DNA from: Anaerolineae bacterium
Lineage (GTDB): Bacteria > Chloroflexota > Anaerolineae > 4572-78 > J111
DNA length: 64,000 nt
NCBI GenBank assembly: GCA_023382535.1
Contig: JAHDWA010000009.1
Coordinates: 169,795 to 233,794, forward strand
Direction of reading: 5' to 3'
The notes under the pieces were generated by a model. It saw only the letters and a list, made by a program, of their open reading frames with translations. It did no database searches and was not told the DNA's origin. Of this stretch, positions 40,511 through 50,130 are shown piece by piece (within the stretch, counting starts at the first letter, position 1; every line of letters starts with the position of its first letter). The position numbers and the translations under genes were made by a program.

Positions 40511-41761
40511 CTAAATTATCTCAATTCCACACAGGTGCCACAGTTTGTTGACGTTAAACCGGTTGCGCAGCAGGTGCGAATATTCCACCGCCTCTTTAAT
40601 CTCGGCAGAAGTAAACCCCAGCGCCTCCAATTCGGTTTCGCCGCCCACCTGCCTGAGCCAGTCGGCCATCTGCTGCGCTGAAGGCACGGAGGCAGCAATC
40701 TCCTGAATGTCGTCCCAGCGGTCCACAATCTTTTGTTTGAGCTCCCGATACCCCTGCGCCGAAAGCGACATGAACGAGTCCTGCTCGGCCAAAACTTTGT
40801 CCTCGATACCGGGATACGCCTGGGCGATTTCCTGTTCGTACTGTTTACGGCTGGGCTGCTGTGCTTTGTCCAACTGTTTGACCACCTCTGACCGGCTCAT
40901 CTGGCGCAGCTTGTCGTAGTAGGCCGCGCAAATGATGGAAGCCGCCCCGACCTTGGTTCCATGCAAAACCGCCGGCTTGTGCTGCCACAGCAGTTTCATT
41001 TCCAGGTGATGGGAGATTTGATGTTCCGAACCCGAGGCGGGCCGGGAGCTGTGGGCGTCTAACATGCACAGACCGGATTCGATCAGCCCATCCATCAGGG
41101 CTTGAATCCCCTCTGGCGAGGCGTGGCTGATCTCCGGGATACGTTCAACGCATTTATCCACGGCAACCCGTACCCGCTCGCCGATAGCCTCGTCGTAGGT
41201 TTCACCCCACAGCAAGGCGCCCAACCGCCAGTCGGCCAGGGCGATGTATTTGCCCAGCATATCGCCAAAACCGGAGGCAATCATTTTCTGGGGAGCTGCA
41301 CTCAGCACCTCCGTATCTCCAAAAACCCCTAGCGGCGACTGGCACATGACCGTTTTCTTGAATCCGGCAATCACCGAGGGCGCGCCCGCGCTCGTATAAC
41401 CATCTACCGAGGCGGCGGTAGGGAAGACGATAAAGGTGGCGCGGGTATGGAAACTGACAAAGCGGGTAATATCGGTAATCGAACCGGAACCCACCGCGAT
41501 GAATGTCCGCTCCTCCCGGCCGGTATCGAGGAGTACCTGAACAAAGTACTGTTCGGTAGCAGTAATTTCCTCACCCTTCAACAGAGAGGTTTTAATATCG
41601 AAGCCGGCGGCTTTTAACTTCTCACTCAATTGGCGACCGGCGGCGGCATAGGTGTTGTCGTCGGCCACCAGCATCAGCTTTTTAAGGTCATTATCTTGGC
41701 AAAATTCAATCAGAGAATCGGCGGCGGTTTTGCCGACGTAAATAAACAGATCATCTCGCAT
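40511..41761 (-). CDS. AraM-like sn-glycerol-1-phosphate dehydrogenase family protein
   Basis: A 416-residue member of the glycerol-1-phosphate dehydrogenase (EgsA/AraM) family. Signatures are VGSGSITDITRFVSFHT, FIVFPTAASVDGYTSAGAPSV (about 112-132), MIASGFGDMLGKYIALADWRLG and the metal-site histidine regions SGSEHQISHHLEM and HGTKVGAAS. Bacillus subtilis AraM makes sn-glycerol-1-phosphate with Ni and NAD(P)H and is encoded in the arabinose operon beside AraL. Here too a HAD phosphatase lies immediately upstream. The length equals AraM, with a helical C-terminal extension. Substrate specificity is inferred from the family. Confidence 0.87.
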   Translation of the reverse strand: MRDDLFIYVGKTAADSLIEFCQDNDLKKLMLVADDNTYAAAGRQLSEKLKAAGFDIKTSLLKGEEITATEQYFVQVLLDTGREERTFIAVGSGSITDITRFVSFHTRATFIVFPTAASVDGYTSAGAPSVIAGFKKTVMCQSPLGVFGDTEVLSAAPQKMIASGFGDMLGKYIALADWRLGALLWGETYDEAIGERVRVAVDKCVERIPEISHASPEGIQALMDGLIESGLCMLDAHSSRPASGSEHQISHHLEMKLLWQHKPAVLHGTKVGAASIICAAYYDKLRQMSRSEVVKQLDKAQQPSRKQYEQEIAQAYPGIEDKVLAEQDSFMSLSAQGYRELKQKIVDRWDDIQEIAASVPSAQQMADWLRQVGGETELEALGFTSAEIKEAVEYSHLLRNRFNVNKLWHLCGIEII

Positions 41762-41822
41762 GAAGAATTAGAACTCCTTGGAAGATAGTTGTCAGTAATC
41801 AGTAGCCAGTAGTCAGATAGAA

Positions 41823-42653
41823 TTATTCAAACTGACGATTTGCCATCATAGCTTCTTGTAGAGCGGCGGCTAATTCGGCTAAATCCTGCATCACAAAATC
41901 GGGAGGGTAAGGAGCGCCAGGAATATCCTCTGGTCGAGCTTCCCCGCTCAGTACCAACACCGTGGTAACGCCGGCAGCTCCCAAAGCAATATCGGTATAG
42001 AGGCGGTCGCCCACCATGCAAATTTTGTCTACCGGCGTGGCCGTTCTTTCGACCACGGCTGCAATCATCGGTTGGTTGGGTTTGCCAATAATCGCGTCGG
42101 GCCGCCGCCCCGTCGAAGCTTCGACCAGGGCCATCATGGCCCCAATGTCGGGCATAAAGCCGCCAGGGATGGGGCAGTTGAAATCGGGGTGGGTGGCGAT
42201 GTAGGGTACCCCGGCCCGGACCAGGTCGCACAAACGCCACAGTTTCTGGTAAGTTAAGGTCGTATCAAAACCCAGGACGGCGTAATCCGGCGTTTCAGTT
42301 TGAATCAATTCAAAGCCATGATTCTTAAACTCCTCTTCCAGAGCTGGCGTCCCGACCAGGTAAATTCTGGCCCCTGGCTTGGCCCGCTGAAGGTAGATGG
42401 CCGTCGCTTCGCCGGAAGTAAATATTTTCTCTGGACTGACCGCCAGGCCGAAGTGGGCCAGCTTTTCGGCATATTGGTCGCGATGTTTGGAGGAGTTGTT
42501 GGTCAGAAACAAGTAATTGACGTCATAGGCGGCCAGTAATTCGATAAATTCAACCGCACCTGGCAGCAACTTGTCGCCCAGGTAAACGGTGCCGTCCATA
42601 TCTAGCAAGAACAGGCGAATCTCGGCTAATTTTGCCAGGCTGTCAGGCATCAT
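41823..42653 (-). CDS. HAD-IIA (NagD/AraL-like) phosphatase
   Basis: A 276-residue HAD hydrolase of subfamily IIA. Motif I is FLLDMDGTVYLGDKLLPG (about 14-31), motif II is LFLTNNSSKHRDQYAEKL, and motif III/IV is IIGKPNQPM with KICMVGDRLYTDIALGAAG. NagD, AraL and glycerol-phosphate phosphatases share this plan and hydrolyse sugar or polyol phosphates. The start overlaps the upstream FGGY kinase gene by 11 bases. Its position next to an AraM-like gene matches AraL-AraM in Bacillus subtilis. AraL is thought to clear toxic sugar-phosphate intermediates, a plausible role here. Confidence 0.88.
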   Translation of the reverse strand: MMPDSLAKLAEIRLFLLDMDGTVYLGDKLLPGAVEFIELLAAYDVNYLFLTNNSSKHRDQYAEKLAHFGLAVSPEKIFTSGEATAIYLQRAKPGARIYLVGTPALEEEFKNHGFELIQTETPDYAVLGFDTTLTYQKLWRLCDLVRAGVPYIATHPDFNCPIPGGFMPDIGAMMALVEASTGRRPDAIIGKPNQPMIAAVVERTATPVDKICMVGDRLYTDIALGAAGVTTVLVLSGEARPEDIPGAPYPPDFVMQDLAELAAALQEAMMANRQFE

Positions 42654-44175
42654 GGCGGGTCAATTCGGTGAGACGGTGGAGCAGCGTTTGCAAGGTAGGG
42701 AACAAAGGCTTGTAAACTTCCTGGTACAGCCGCTCGTAGAACTGCCGGGATTCCGGGTCAGGCTCGAATTGATCGGCGGTATCTGTCATAGCCGCAGCAG
42801 CCTGATAGGTATCGGAGTACCAGCCAGCAGCCACGGCGGCTAAAATACCCGCGCCCAGGCAGGTCGCTTCGGTGGTAGTGGAGCGGACAATGGGCACGCC
42901 GGTCACATCGGCCATCATCTGACACCACAGCTTGCTGCGGCTCCCGCCACCCAGGGTGATGTACTCGGTGAAGGGCTGGCCGGTGGCAGCCATGACGCCC
43001 TCGCCCGCCAGGCGCTGTTCGAAAGCGATACCTTCCAGGATCGCTCGATAAAAGTGCTCTCTGCTGTGGAAAGTGTTCCAGCCCACCGCAATCCCCGCCG
43101 CAGCCGGGTCCCAGTAGGGCGTGGAGACGCTGGTCCAGTAGGGCACCAGCATCAAGCCCAGCGCTCCGGGCGGAACTTTGGCCGCCGCTGCCTCCAGTAA
43201 ATCTTCGGGGCTGAGGGGCAGCCCGATGTCGCGCAAATCGCCGGCCATTTTTTCGACAAACCAGCTTACCGTGAGCAGGCCGCTGCGAATAACGGTTTCC
43301 AGGAAATACGTTCCGGCAATAGGGGCATACATAGTGCGAAAGGCTCGATCCACCACATAATCGGCGCTGAACGGGCCGCTGACGACGGCGGTACCCATAT
43401 TGAGATAGGCCCGCCCCTCGCCCATTGCGTTGGCCCCCAGGCCGGCGCATTGGCCATCTCCCGCGCCGGCCACTACCGGCAGTCCGGCAGGCAAGCCGGT
43501 GGCGGCTGCGGCTTCAGCGCTAATTTTGCCGATGATTTCCCCCGGCGGAACCAGCTCTGGAAACTGGTCGAGCCGGAAGCCGAGCGGGTCAAGCAACTCC
43601 CCGGACCAGTGATGTTTTCGCATATCCACCAGGCCCATCGGATCGGCACAGGCCAAACTGGTGCGGAAATGGCCGGTCAAACGGTAGACCAGAAAGGCGT
43701 GTGTCTCCAAGAATTTGTGGGTCTGGGCAATGATCTCCGGTTCATGCTGCTGCAGCCAGACCAGCTTGGGCAGGGAAGGGGTCATGGACAGGGGCTTGCC
43801 GCTAATCTGGTGGATTTGATCCGCTCCAATCTTCTCGGCCAGATAGGTCAACTGGGCCTGGGTGCGCTCGTCGAGCCACAAAATGGCGTGACGAATCGGG
43901 CGGCCCTGGCTGTTAACAGGAACAAAGCTCTCGCGCTGATGGGTAATGCAGAGCGCTTCTATTCGGGCCGGGTCTACCTGGTTTAACAGCTCTTTTAAGG
44001 CAATGCCCAGGCTGCGCCACCAATCTTCGGCATCCTGTTCAAACCAGGTTGGGGTTGGTCGTAATAAAGGATAAGAGGCGCGGCCTTCGGCAACGGCTTG
44101 TCCATATTTATTCCAGGAAATAGCCTTGCAGGCGGTAGTGCTGCTATCAACACCGATAACGAGTGTATCGTTCAT
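42643..44175 (-). CDS. FGGY-family carbohydrate kinase (xylulokinase-like)
   Basis: A 510-residue FGGY kinase. The N-terminal phosphate-1 loop is VIGVDSSTTACKAISWN. Further family features are ITHQRESFVPVN, AILWLDERTQAQL, GLPVVAGAGDGQCAGLGANA, LGGGSRSKLWCQMMADVTG and the C-terminal ATCLGAGILAAVAAGW. It is closest in style to xylulokinase, phosphorylating a ketopentose or polyol. A second, more AraB-like FGGY kinase lies just upstream, so two different intermediates may be phosphorylated. It is translationally coupled to the HAD phosphatase downstream. Confidence 0.9.
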   Translation of the reverse strand: MNDTLVIGVDSSTTACKAISWNKYGQAVAEGRASYPLLRPTPTWFEQDAEDWWRSLGIALKELLNQVDPARIEALCITHQRESFVPVNSQGRPIRHAILWLDERTQAQLTYLAEKIGADQIHQISGKPLSMTPSLPKLVWLQQHEPEIIAQTHKFLETHAFLVYRLTGHFRTSLACADPMGLVDMRKHHWSGELLDPLGFRLDQFPELVPPGEIIGKISAEAAAATGLPAGLPVVAGAGDGQCAGLGANAMGEGRAYLNMGTAVVSGPFSADYVVDRAFRTMYAPIAGTYFLETVIRSGLLTVSWFVEKMAGDLRDIGLPLSPEDLLEAAAAKVPPGALGLMLVPYWTSVSTPYWDPAAAGIAVGWNTFHSREHFYRAILEGIAFEQRLAGEGVMAATGQPFTEYITLGGGSRSKLWCQMMADVTGVPIVRSTTTEATCLGAGILAAVAAGWYSDTYQAAAAMTDTADQFEPDPESRQFYERLYQEVYKPLFPTLQTLLHRLTELTRHDA

Positions 44176-44212
44176 AGGTTACTTCTCTTTTTAGCATCTC
44201 TGAAAATAGGTC

Positions 44213-44272
44213 GTAGTGCGTGTTGCGTGGTGCGTGAACCATAAATTTACGGACTACGCACCACGCAACACA
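44213..44272. repeat. TGCGT-type hairpin repeat, second copy
   Basis: TGTTGCGTGGTGCGT (44221-44235) and ACGCACCACGCAACA (44256-44270) are perfect 15-base inverted arms with a 20-base loop. It lies between the two FGGY kinase genes and belongs to the same family as 12955-13007. Confidence 0.75.
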
Positions 44273-44285
44273 TTCTGGAATTACG

Positions 44286-45968
44286 CTAAATTTCTCTAAT
44301 TTCTGTCTTAATTTTCTTCAACCGCTTCATCACATCGTTGGCGCCCCGGCCAAAGTAATCGTGCAGGGTCAGGTATTCGGCATAGAGCTGGTCGTAGACG
44401 CGCTGGTTTTCAGGAATGGGGTGGTAAACCTGGTCGCTGAGGCGGGTCATAAACCGGGTTGCCTCGGCAATAGAGGTATAGCCACCCAGGGCCGGGCCGA
44501 CGGCAACGGCGGCGTGCATTGCCGCCGACAGCGCGCCGCCTTGTTCGGTGGCGGTCACATTAATTGAACGGCCCGTAACGTCGGCAAAGATTTGCATCAG
44601 CAGTTTGTTCCGGCCCGGCAGGCCGCCGGCAGCCACAATATCGTTGACCGGCGTCTCATGCGCCTCAAAATTTTCGATGATGACCCGCGTCCCAAAAGCG
44701 GTGGACTCAAGCAGCGCCCGATAAATTTCTTCCGGCTTGGTGGCCAGGGTGGCGCCCAGCAGCAGGCCGCTCAAATCCATATCCACCAGCACGCAGCGGT
44801 TGCCGTTCCACCAGTCCAGGGCAATCAGCCCGCTTTCGCCGGGTTTGAGCCGGGCGGCTTTTTCCTCCAACAGTTTATGGGTATTCAGGCCGCGCGCTCT
44901 GGCTTCTTGTTCATAGGCTTCCGGGACACAATTTTTAACAAACCAGGCAAACTGGTCGCCCATACTGGTCTGCCCGGCTTCGTAGCCCAAAAACCCGGCT
45001 ACGACGCCATCTTCCACGTAGCCGCAGATGCCGGGGATAACTCGTTCTTCGCTGCCCAGAATGTGGTGGCAGTTAGAAGTGCCCATGATAATAACCATCC
45101 GGCCGGGTTTAGCGGTGATGGCGGCAGCGGTGGCGGACATGTGTGCGTCTACATGAACCGTTGTCACGATAGTGCCCGCTTTTAATCCCGTCCATGCGGC
45201 GGCCTGTTCGGTTAACCCGCCCAGCCTGGCGCAGAGGGGATATAATTCTCTGGACATCTTTTGGTCAATCACGTGTTCCAGGCGGGGGTCTAAAGTTTTG
45301 AAATAAGCGTCGGGTGGATAGCCCTCGCGTTTAGACCACATCGCTTTGTAGCCGGCCATACTGGCGCTGCGTTTTTCCCGGCCAATAAGCTGCCAGATGA
45401 GCCAGTCGCCGGCTTCGATGATGCGGTCGGCGGCCTCAAACACCTCCGGGGCTTCGTCTAAGATTTGCCAAACTTTGGGGAAAAACCACTCGGAGCTGAC
45501 TTTGCCGCCATAGCGGTCCAAAAAAGTGTAGCCATGCTCATACGCCAGTTGGGTCATCTTATTGGCTTCGGGTTGGGCGGCGTGGTGTTTCCAGAGTTTA
45601 ACCCAGGCGTGCGGGTTGGCTTGCCATTCAGGCAAGAAACAGAGAGGCGTGCTGTCGGCCAGAGTAGGCATGATGGTGGAAGAGGTAAAATCAAGCCCCA
45701 GGCCGACGATCTGGGCCGGGTCAACCCCGCTTTCGCGGATTACCTGGGGAACGGCCTGTTGCAGGACAGTCAGGTAGTCCTGCGGGTCTTGCAACGCCCA
45801 ATCCGGTTCTAATTTTATCTCGGTTCGAGGCAAACGCTCCTCAATGACGCCGTTGGCGTAAACTGAGACAGCCGAGGCAATTTCGCGCCCATCGGCCAGA
45901 TCAAACAGGACCACCCGGCCCGACTCGGTCCCAAAATCCATCCCAATGACATATTTAGGCTGCTCCAT
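44286..45968 (-). CDS. FGGY-family carbohydrate kinase (ribulokinase-like)
   Basis: A 560-residue FGGY kinase with an AraB-like opening (KYVIGMDFGTESGRVVLFDL) and long AraB-like spacing. GLGLDFTSSTIMP, EWFFPKVWQILDEAPEVFEAADRI, DWLIWQLIGREKRSASMAGYKAMW and the C-terminal AAGGLPGRNKLLMQIFADVTG and GALSAAMHAAVAVG are typical of L-ribulokinase. It would phosphorylate ribulose or a related ketose or polyol. The start at 45968 has GAGGTT upstream; the frame extends 171 bases further without a site, overlapping the small membrane gene. It is the first kinase after the transporter genes in the operon. Confidence 0.9.
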   Translation of the reverse strand: MEQPKYVIGMDFGTESGRVVLFDLADGREIASAVSVYANGVIEERLPRTEIKLEPDWALQDPQDYLTVLQQAVPQVIRESGVDPAQIVGLGLDFTSSTIMPTLADSTPLCFLPEWQANPHAWVKLWKHHAAQPEANKMTQLAYEHGYTFLDRYGGKVSSEWFFPKVWQILDEAPEVFEAADRIIEAGDWLIWQLIGREKRSASMAGYKAMWSKREGYPPDAYFKTLDPRLEHVIDQKMSRELYPLCARLGGLTEQAAAWTGLKAGTIVTTVHVDAHMSATAAAITAKPGRMVIIMGTSNCHHILGSEERVIPGICGYVEDGVVAGFLGYEAGQTSMGDQFAWFVKNCVPEAYEQEARARGLNTHKLLEEKAARLKPGESGLIALDWWNGNRCVLVDMDLSGLLLGATLATKPEEIYRALLESTAFGTRVIIENFEAHETPVNDIVAAGGLPGRNKLLMQIFADVTGRSINVTATEQGGALSAAMHAAVAVGPALGGYTSIAEATRFMTRLSDQVYHPIPENQRVYDQLYAEYLTLHDYFGRGANDVMKRLKKIKTEIREI

Positions 45969-46002
45969 TGCTATAACCTCTGTGTGGCTAGACCGAAAGG
46001 AT

Positions 46003-46275
46003 TTATCCCCGGCGAATGATGAAAACTGCCAGGATGACTGACAGAATTGCGGCAATCCAGATGTTGTGGGGGAACAGGTAGGGTTCAACAAACCGCATCC
46101 ACAATAAGCTGATCGCCACAAAACAGAGCACACTGACAAAGAACCGGTCCCATGTGTTGGTGCGGAAAGGCAAAAAGCCTTTCCGGCCTGTTTTGGCGAC
46201 AGGCGGAGCGACAGGGGAAACTTCCTGAGGGCTAATCTCAGCCGGAGGGGAGGATTCAGTCAATTGTTGTGCCAT
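46003..46275 (-). CDS. Small two-helix membrane protein of the sugar ABC operon
   Basis: A 90-residue protein. The N-terminal 30 residues are a Pro/Ser/Glu-rich cytoplasmic tail (SSPPAEISPQEVSPVAPPV). Two membrane helices follow (about 45-62 FFVSVLCFVAISLLWMRF; about 70-87 IWIAAILSVILAVFII), ending RRG. The start at 46275 follows AAAGGAAT. It lies between the MalG-type permease and the ribulokinase-like gene. Small membrane proteins in this position occur in some glycerol and sugar ABC operons, so an accessory role to the transporter is inferred. Confidence 0.7.
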   Translation of the reverse strand: MAQQLTESSPPAEISPQEVSPVAPPVAKTGRKGFLPFRTNTWDRFFVSVLCFVAISLLWMRFVEPYLFPHNIWIAAILSVILAVFIIRRG

Positions 46276-46280
46276 ACCAT

Positions 46281-47135
46281 CTATTCCTTTACAGCCCCAA
46301 ACGTCAACCCCATGACAATGTACTTTTGCACCAGGGATAAGAAAATCAGGGCGGGGATCAACGATAACACGGCCACCGCCGCCATTTCGCCCCAATTTGT
46401 ACCCGTCACTGTGACAAACTCGGCCAGGCCGGTGGTGATGGTCCGCGCCTCAACGCTGGTCAGAGTGGCGGCAAAGAGATACTCGTTCCAGGCAAAAACC
46501 CAACTGAGGATGGCCGTAATCGCCAGGCCGGGCGCGGCCAGGGGTGTTATGATTTTGAGCAGGACATCCCAGGTGGTAGCACCATCCACAAAGGCAGCCT
46601 CATCTAATTCTATCGGTATACCATCAATAATACCTTTCATCAGCCAGATGGCAAAAGGCAGATTGAAGACGCAGTAGAGCAGGATCAGCCCGGTGCGAGT
46701 GTCGAACAAACTAAAATCGCCGATTCTAAACACCCGCGTAAAAAGCAGGAAGAGGGGCAACAAAAAGGCCGCCGGCGGGGCCATGCGGTTGGTGATGGTC
46801 CAGAAGAAGATACTGTCACTGCCTTTCAGTCGCCAGCGAGACAGGGCGTAGGTCGCCAGCAGGGCCAGAACGGCTACCAGCACTGCATTGGTGGTAGCGA
46901 CGATCAGTGAATTTAGCATGTATCTCTGGAAAACCGGATTACTTAACGGTTTGGTGTAATTCTCGGCAAAGAAGGTGGTTTGGATAAGCGAGGCCGAACC
47001 AAACAGTTCCACCCGGCTGCGCGCGGAGATGACAAACATCCAGTAGATCGGGAAAAGCACGACAATCGTGGCTATAATCCAGACCAGGTAGGTACTCACC
47101 CAACCCAGCGTTTTGCGGAGTGATCTTGATCCCAT
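46281..47135 (-). CDS. ABC sugar transporter permease, MalG type
   Basis: A 284-residue permease with six membrane helices. The EAA loop, [27 protein letters not shown] (about 185-211), ends in the conserved [14 protein letters not shown] helix. It pairs with the MalF-type permease at 47147-48028, ending the membrane unit of the importer; the gap is 11 bases. The ATPase (MsmK/UgpC type) is not in the window and may be a shared one elsewhere. AraQ of Bacillus is an analogous subunit. Confidence 0.93.
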   Translation of the reverse strand: MGSRSLRKTLGWVSTYLVWIIATIVVLFPIYWMFVISARSRVELFGSASLIQTTFFAENYTKPLSNPVFQRYMLNSLIVATTNAVLVAVLALLATYALSRWRLKGSDSIFFWTITNRMAPPAAFLLPLFLLFTRVFRIGDFSLFDTRTGLILLYCVFNLPFAIWLMKGIIDGIPIELDEAAFVDGATTWDVLLKIITPLAAPGLAITAILSWVFAWNEYLFAATLTSVEARTITTGLAEFVTVTGTNWGEMAAVAVLSLIPALIFLSLVQKYIVMGLTFGAVKE

Positions 47136-47146
47136 CTTAATCAGCC

Positions 47147-48028
47147 TTATGAAGAACTATTTTGTTTGCTATTCTGGCCAATGGCGATAAAAAGCAGCCA
47201 GCAGAGGACCAGGGTGAAATAGAGGGTCAACAGCGACATGGCCGAGCCGTAACCGTAATCGGTTTTAGGGAAGACAATCCGCCAGATATACAATCCCATA
47301 AAGCGGGTGGCATCCCCCGGGCCGCCGCCGGTCAGCATCCAGACTTCGTCCACGATGCGCAGCGCATCCATAATGCGAATGAAGGTGGTGGTCAAGATAA
47401 CCGGCATCATCATGGGGATAGTTAGATAGCGGAAGACCTGCCAGCGGTTGGCCCCATCCACCAGAGCCTGTTCGAGCGGTTCCCTGGGGATTGTGGTCAA
47501 CCCGGCTAACAGCGTCAGGGTGACGAAGGGCGTCCAGTGCCAGATATCCATCAACACAACCGTCAGAAAAGCCTGGTTAGCAAAGTTGCCAATCCGGTAG
47601 TCAAAGCCAAACCACCATTGCAGGTAGTAAGGAATCAAACCAAAACCGGGAATGGTCAGCAGCCGCCAGGTGGCTCCCACGGCGATGGGCGCGACCATCA
47701 AGGGGAGTGCGTGAACGGTGCGAAAGAAGGACTTACCCGGAAAATCGCGGGTCAGGGATTGAGCCAGCATAAAGCCCAGGATAAGCTCGCTCAGCACTGT
47801 CCAAACGGTGAATAGCAGCGTGCGCCCCAGAGCGCCTAGAAAACCATCGTCAAAAACCAGCCGGCGATAATTGTTGGCCCAGGTAAAATGCAGCCCGGCT
47901 TTGGCCGCAAAAACATTCCAATCGAAGAAACCAACGTAGATAACGTAGAGGAAAGGGAGAACTCCGGTAATACCCAGGATAACCAGAGTGGGCATTAACA
48001 GCCCCCATCCTGTGCGCGTAGACTTCAT
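47147..48028 (-). CDS. ABC sugar transporter permease, MalF type
   Basis: A 293-residue permease with six predicted helices, beginning [31 protein letters not shown]. The EAA loop, [26 protein letters not shown] (about 182-207), contacts the missing ATPase. It follows the binding-protein gene across a perfect hairpin (48075-48110) that should lower permease expression relative to the binding protein. It is the first of two permeases; AraP of Bacillus is the analogue. Confidence 0.93.
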   Translation of the reverse strand: MKSTRTGWGLLMPTLVILGITGVLPFLYVIYVGFFDWNVFAAKAGLHFTWANNYRRLVFDDGFLGALGRTLLFTVWTVLSELILGFMLAQSLTRDFPGKSFFRTVHALPLMVAPIAVGATWRLLTIPGFGLIPYYLQWWFGFDYRIGNFANQAFLTVVLMDIWHWTPFVTLTLLAGLTTIPREPLEQALVDGANRWQVFRYLTIPMMMPVILTTTFIRIMDALRIVDEVWMLTGGGPGDATRFMGLYIWRIVFPKTDYGYGSAMSLLTLYFTLVLCWLLFIAIGQNSKQNSSS

Positions 48029-48074
48029 GGCAGTGATCCCCAGGATGATAGACTTACACAGTTGATAGATTAAA

Positions 48075-48110
48075 AGACTTCGGAAGTCTTTTCAGGGACT
48101 TCCGAAGTCT
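48075..48110 (-). terminator. Attenuating hairpin after the binding-protein gene
   Basis: AGACTTCGGAAGT (48075-48087) and ACTTCCGAAGTCT (48098-48110) are perfect 13-base arms with a 10-base loop. In the minus direction it is followed by TTTTAATC. It is well placed to end or stabilise most binding-protein mRNA while letting some read into the permease genes. Confidence 0.75.
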
Positions 48111-48130
48111 AAACTGCGGTAATTCCTAAG

Positions 48131-49819
48131 TTATTTGCTGTATCCCAGGGTGGTCAGCTCAGCTTCGGTTGCGGCGCAGGCTTGATCGAGCGCATCTGCA
48201 GCCGTCATTTCACCGCTGAGGCTCTTCCAGATGAATGGTTCAATGACCGAGCGGGCCTGCGGGTGGAAGGGGAAGGGCGGCGCGCCGCGGAAGAGCGGTC
48301 CCTGCTCGCGCAGCATGGTGTAGTAACCATCGGTGCGGGAATCTTGCGTCTTGACCAGTGGGTCGTCAAAGGTGGAGTTCATGACAACGCGGGAACCGGC
48401 GGTGGCCCACTGAGCCTGGACCGAAGGCTGGCCGATGTACTCCAGCCAGAGCAGCGCGGCTTCCTGATTCTTGGAGGAATAAGGGATACCAAACGCGCCG
48501 CCGTCATAGTAGCCAATGTAGCCCTCGCCGGACTCGGCCTGAGCCATCACACCTTCGGCGGTAGGCGGAAGGGCGACCCCGACATTGCCAACCACTTTGG
48601 AGCGGGTGTCATCGGTGGCGATCCAGGCCGCATTCTCACCGTAGACCCAGCCTTGGGCGGCCCGACCAGCGGCAAAGCTGGCGGCGACTTCATCCCAGGT
48701 GCTGCTGGTGGCTTCGGGCGGCGCATACTGCAACAGACTCACCCACCAGCCCAAAGCTTCCTTGGCTACATCGCTGTTCATTTCACCGCCATTGGCGACA
48801 CAGGCCTTGTAATTGCCGTCGCCAACCTCTTTGATGCCCCAGTTGTACAGGCCAAAGCTCGGGGCGATACTCTCCACATACTCATAGAAGGAAGAGGAGT
48901 GTCCGGTGTTGCCCTGAACGGTGGTGCCCCACAGTTCCATGTTGTTATCCTTGCCGTACTGGGTGAAGAATGCGGCAATATCTTCATATTGTTGGAAGGT
49001 TGTGGCCGGGGCCAGATCGTAGCCGTACTGCTCTTTGAAGGCAGCCTGGATGTCCGGGTTGCTATAGAGGTCCTTGCGATAGAGTTGGATCTTCACAAAG
49101 GCTTCCATGGGCACGCCGTAAACATCGCCGTTGGCATCTTTGAAGTTGTCAATAAAGGAAGTGAAATCACCGACATTAAAGGTAGGCGCGGCCAATTCGG
49201 GCTTCTCTGCCAGCAGTTGGGTCAGGTTAACCAGGAACTCGCGGGCCAGGTAGGTGTAGATAATGTCCTGCTCGATGTAGATAAAGTCATAGATGCCGGT
49301 GTTGGCTTCCATATCCTTGATGGGCTTATCATACATCTGGTCCCAGGAAGTAACTTCAAACTCAACCTTGATCCCGGTTTCCTTTTCAAAGGCGGGGGCC
49401 AGCACCTCGGCCGCATATCGTGAAGGCGGCGTGCTTTCGGAGATACCCCGGATGGTCACGCCCGCGTAAGGCTGGCCCGCCTGCGCCCAGAACTCTGAGC
49501 CAGACTCGACTTCCAGGGCTGCCGCGGCTTCGGCGCCGCTGGGAATGCACAGCTTCCAGCCTACTTCAATTACGTTAGCATCGGCAATCTTTGCATAGCT
49601 GCTGTCGCTCGCACTTTTGGCGTTGGTGGCCTCGACAATAGCCGGAAAGGCCAGGGGATCCCCCAGGAACTTTTCGGCAATTTTCGACAGCCAGTCGTCA
49701 CCTTGCACCGTAACATCCGACTCGCAGGTCACCTCCTGTGCCAGTACGGCGGCAGGGGCCAGCGTCAAAATCAACGCCAGCAAGGTGATAATGCTCAAAG
49801 CATTGACTAACTTCTTCAT
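48131..49819 (-). CDS. Sugar-binding protein with N-terminal LysM-like domain
   Basis: A 562-residue secreted binding protein. Signal peptide 1-27 ([20 protein letters not shown]) lacks a lipobox. Residues about 29-96 form a LysM-like module ([29 protein letters not shown] ending WKLCIPSG), which would bind peptidoglycan or glycan and replace the lipid anchor. From about 113 the family-1 solute-binding domain runs to the end. It is closely similar throughout to the lipoprotein at 28759-30255 ([49 protein letters not shown]). It opens the operon with two permeases and catabolic genes. AGGAGG precedes the ATG. The ligand is inferred to be a sugar or polyol. Confidence 0.9.
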   Translation of the reverse strand: MKKLVNALSIITLLALILTLAPAAVLAQEVTCESDVTVQGDDWLSKIAEKFLGDPLAFPAIVEATNAKSASDSSYAKIADANVIEVGWKLCIPSGAEAAAALEVESGSEFWAQAGQPYAGVTIRGISESTPPSRYAAEVLAPAFEKETGIKVEFEVTSWDQMYDKPIKDMEANTGIYDFIYIEQDIIYTYLAREFLVNLTQLLAEKPELAAPTFNVGDFTSFIDNFKDANGDVYGVPMEAFVKIQLYRKDLYSNPDIQAAFKEQYGYDLAPATTFQQYEDIAAFFTQYGKDNNMELWGTTVQGNTGHSSSFYEYVESIAPSFGLYNWGIKEVGDGNYKACVANGGEMNSDVAKEALGWWVSLLQYAPPEATSSTWDEVAASFAAGRAAQGWVYGENAAWIATDDTRSKVVGNVGVALPPTAEGVMAQAESGEGYIGYYDGGAFGIPYSSKNQEAALLWLEYIGQPSVQAQWATAGSRVVMNSTFDDPLVKTQDSRTDGYYTMLREQGPLFRGAPPFPFHPQARSVIEPFIWKSLSGEMTAADALDQACAATEAELTTLGYSK

Positions 49820-49868
49820 TGAAACATCCTCCTTTGGGTGATATAAATTGTAACTTGAATAGTTGGGA

Positions 49869-49886
49869 AAACTCCGGCCGGAGTTT
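49869..49886. promoter_or_regulatory. Perfect 18-bp palindrome upstream of the sugar operon
   Basis: AAACTCCGGCCGGAGTTT is an exact palindrome 50 bases upstream of the binding-protein ATG. TACAAT on the minus strand lies about 25 bases closer to the gene, so the palindrome would overlap the -35 region. It is a likely repressor operator for the whole 14-kb operon. Confidence 0.6.
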
Positions 49887-50130
49887 GATACAGAAAGCTA
49901 GCTTTGCCGGGGATGCGGGTGATGGAGCGAGTTTCAGGCTTCGTCTTGGACGAATGCCTGTTCTTAGCAGCGACTGCTCGAGATGCCCCCATTGCTAAAT
50001 CTCACTATACAAAATTTAGCTGGCTGTGGCTATTGGCAAGATGCTTATTTTTTAAGGAAAAGCGCCTTATTTTACAACTCCTGCTAATTTATGATACTAT
50101 AGAAAAAAGGCTCCTTACTGGAAAAAGATT

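Noticed and set aside
48182..49423. 413-codon plus-strand frame opposite the sugar-binding protein
   Set aside because: Antisense shadow without family features.
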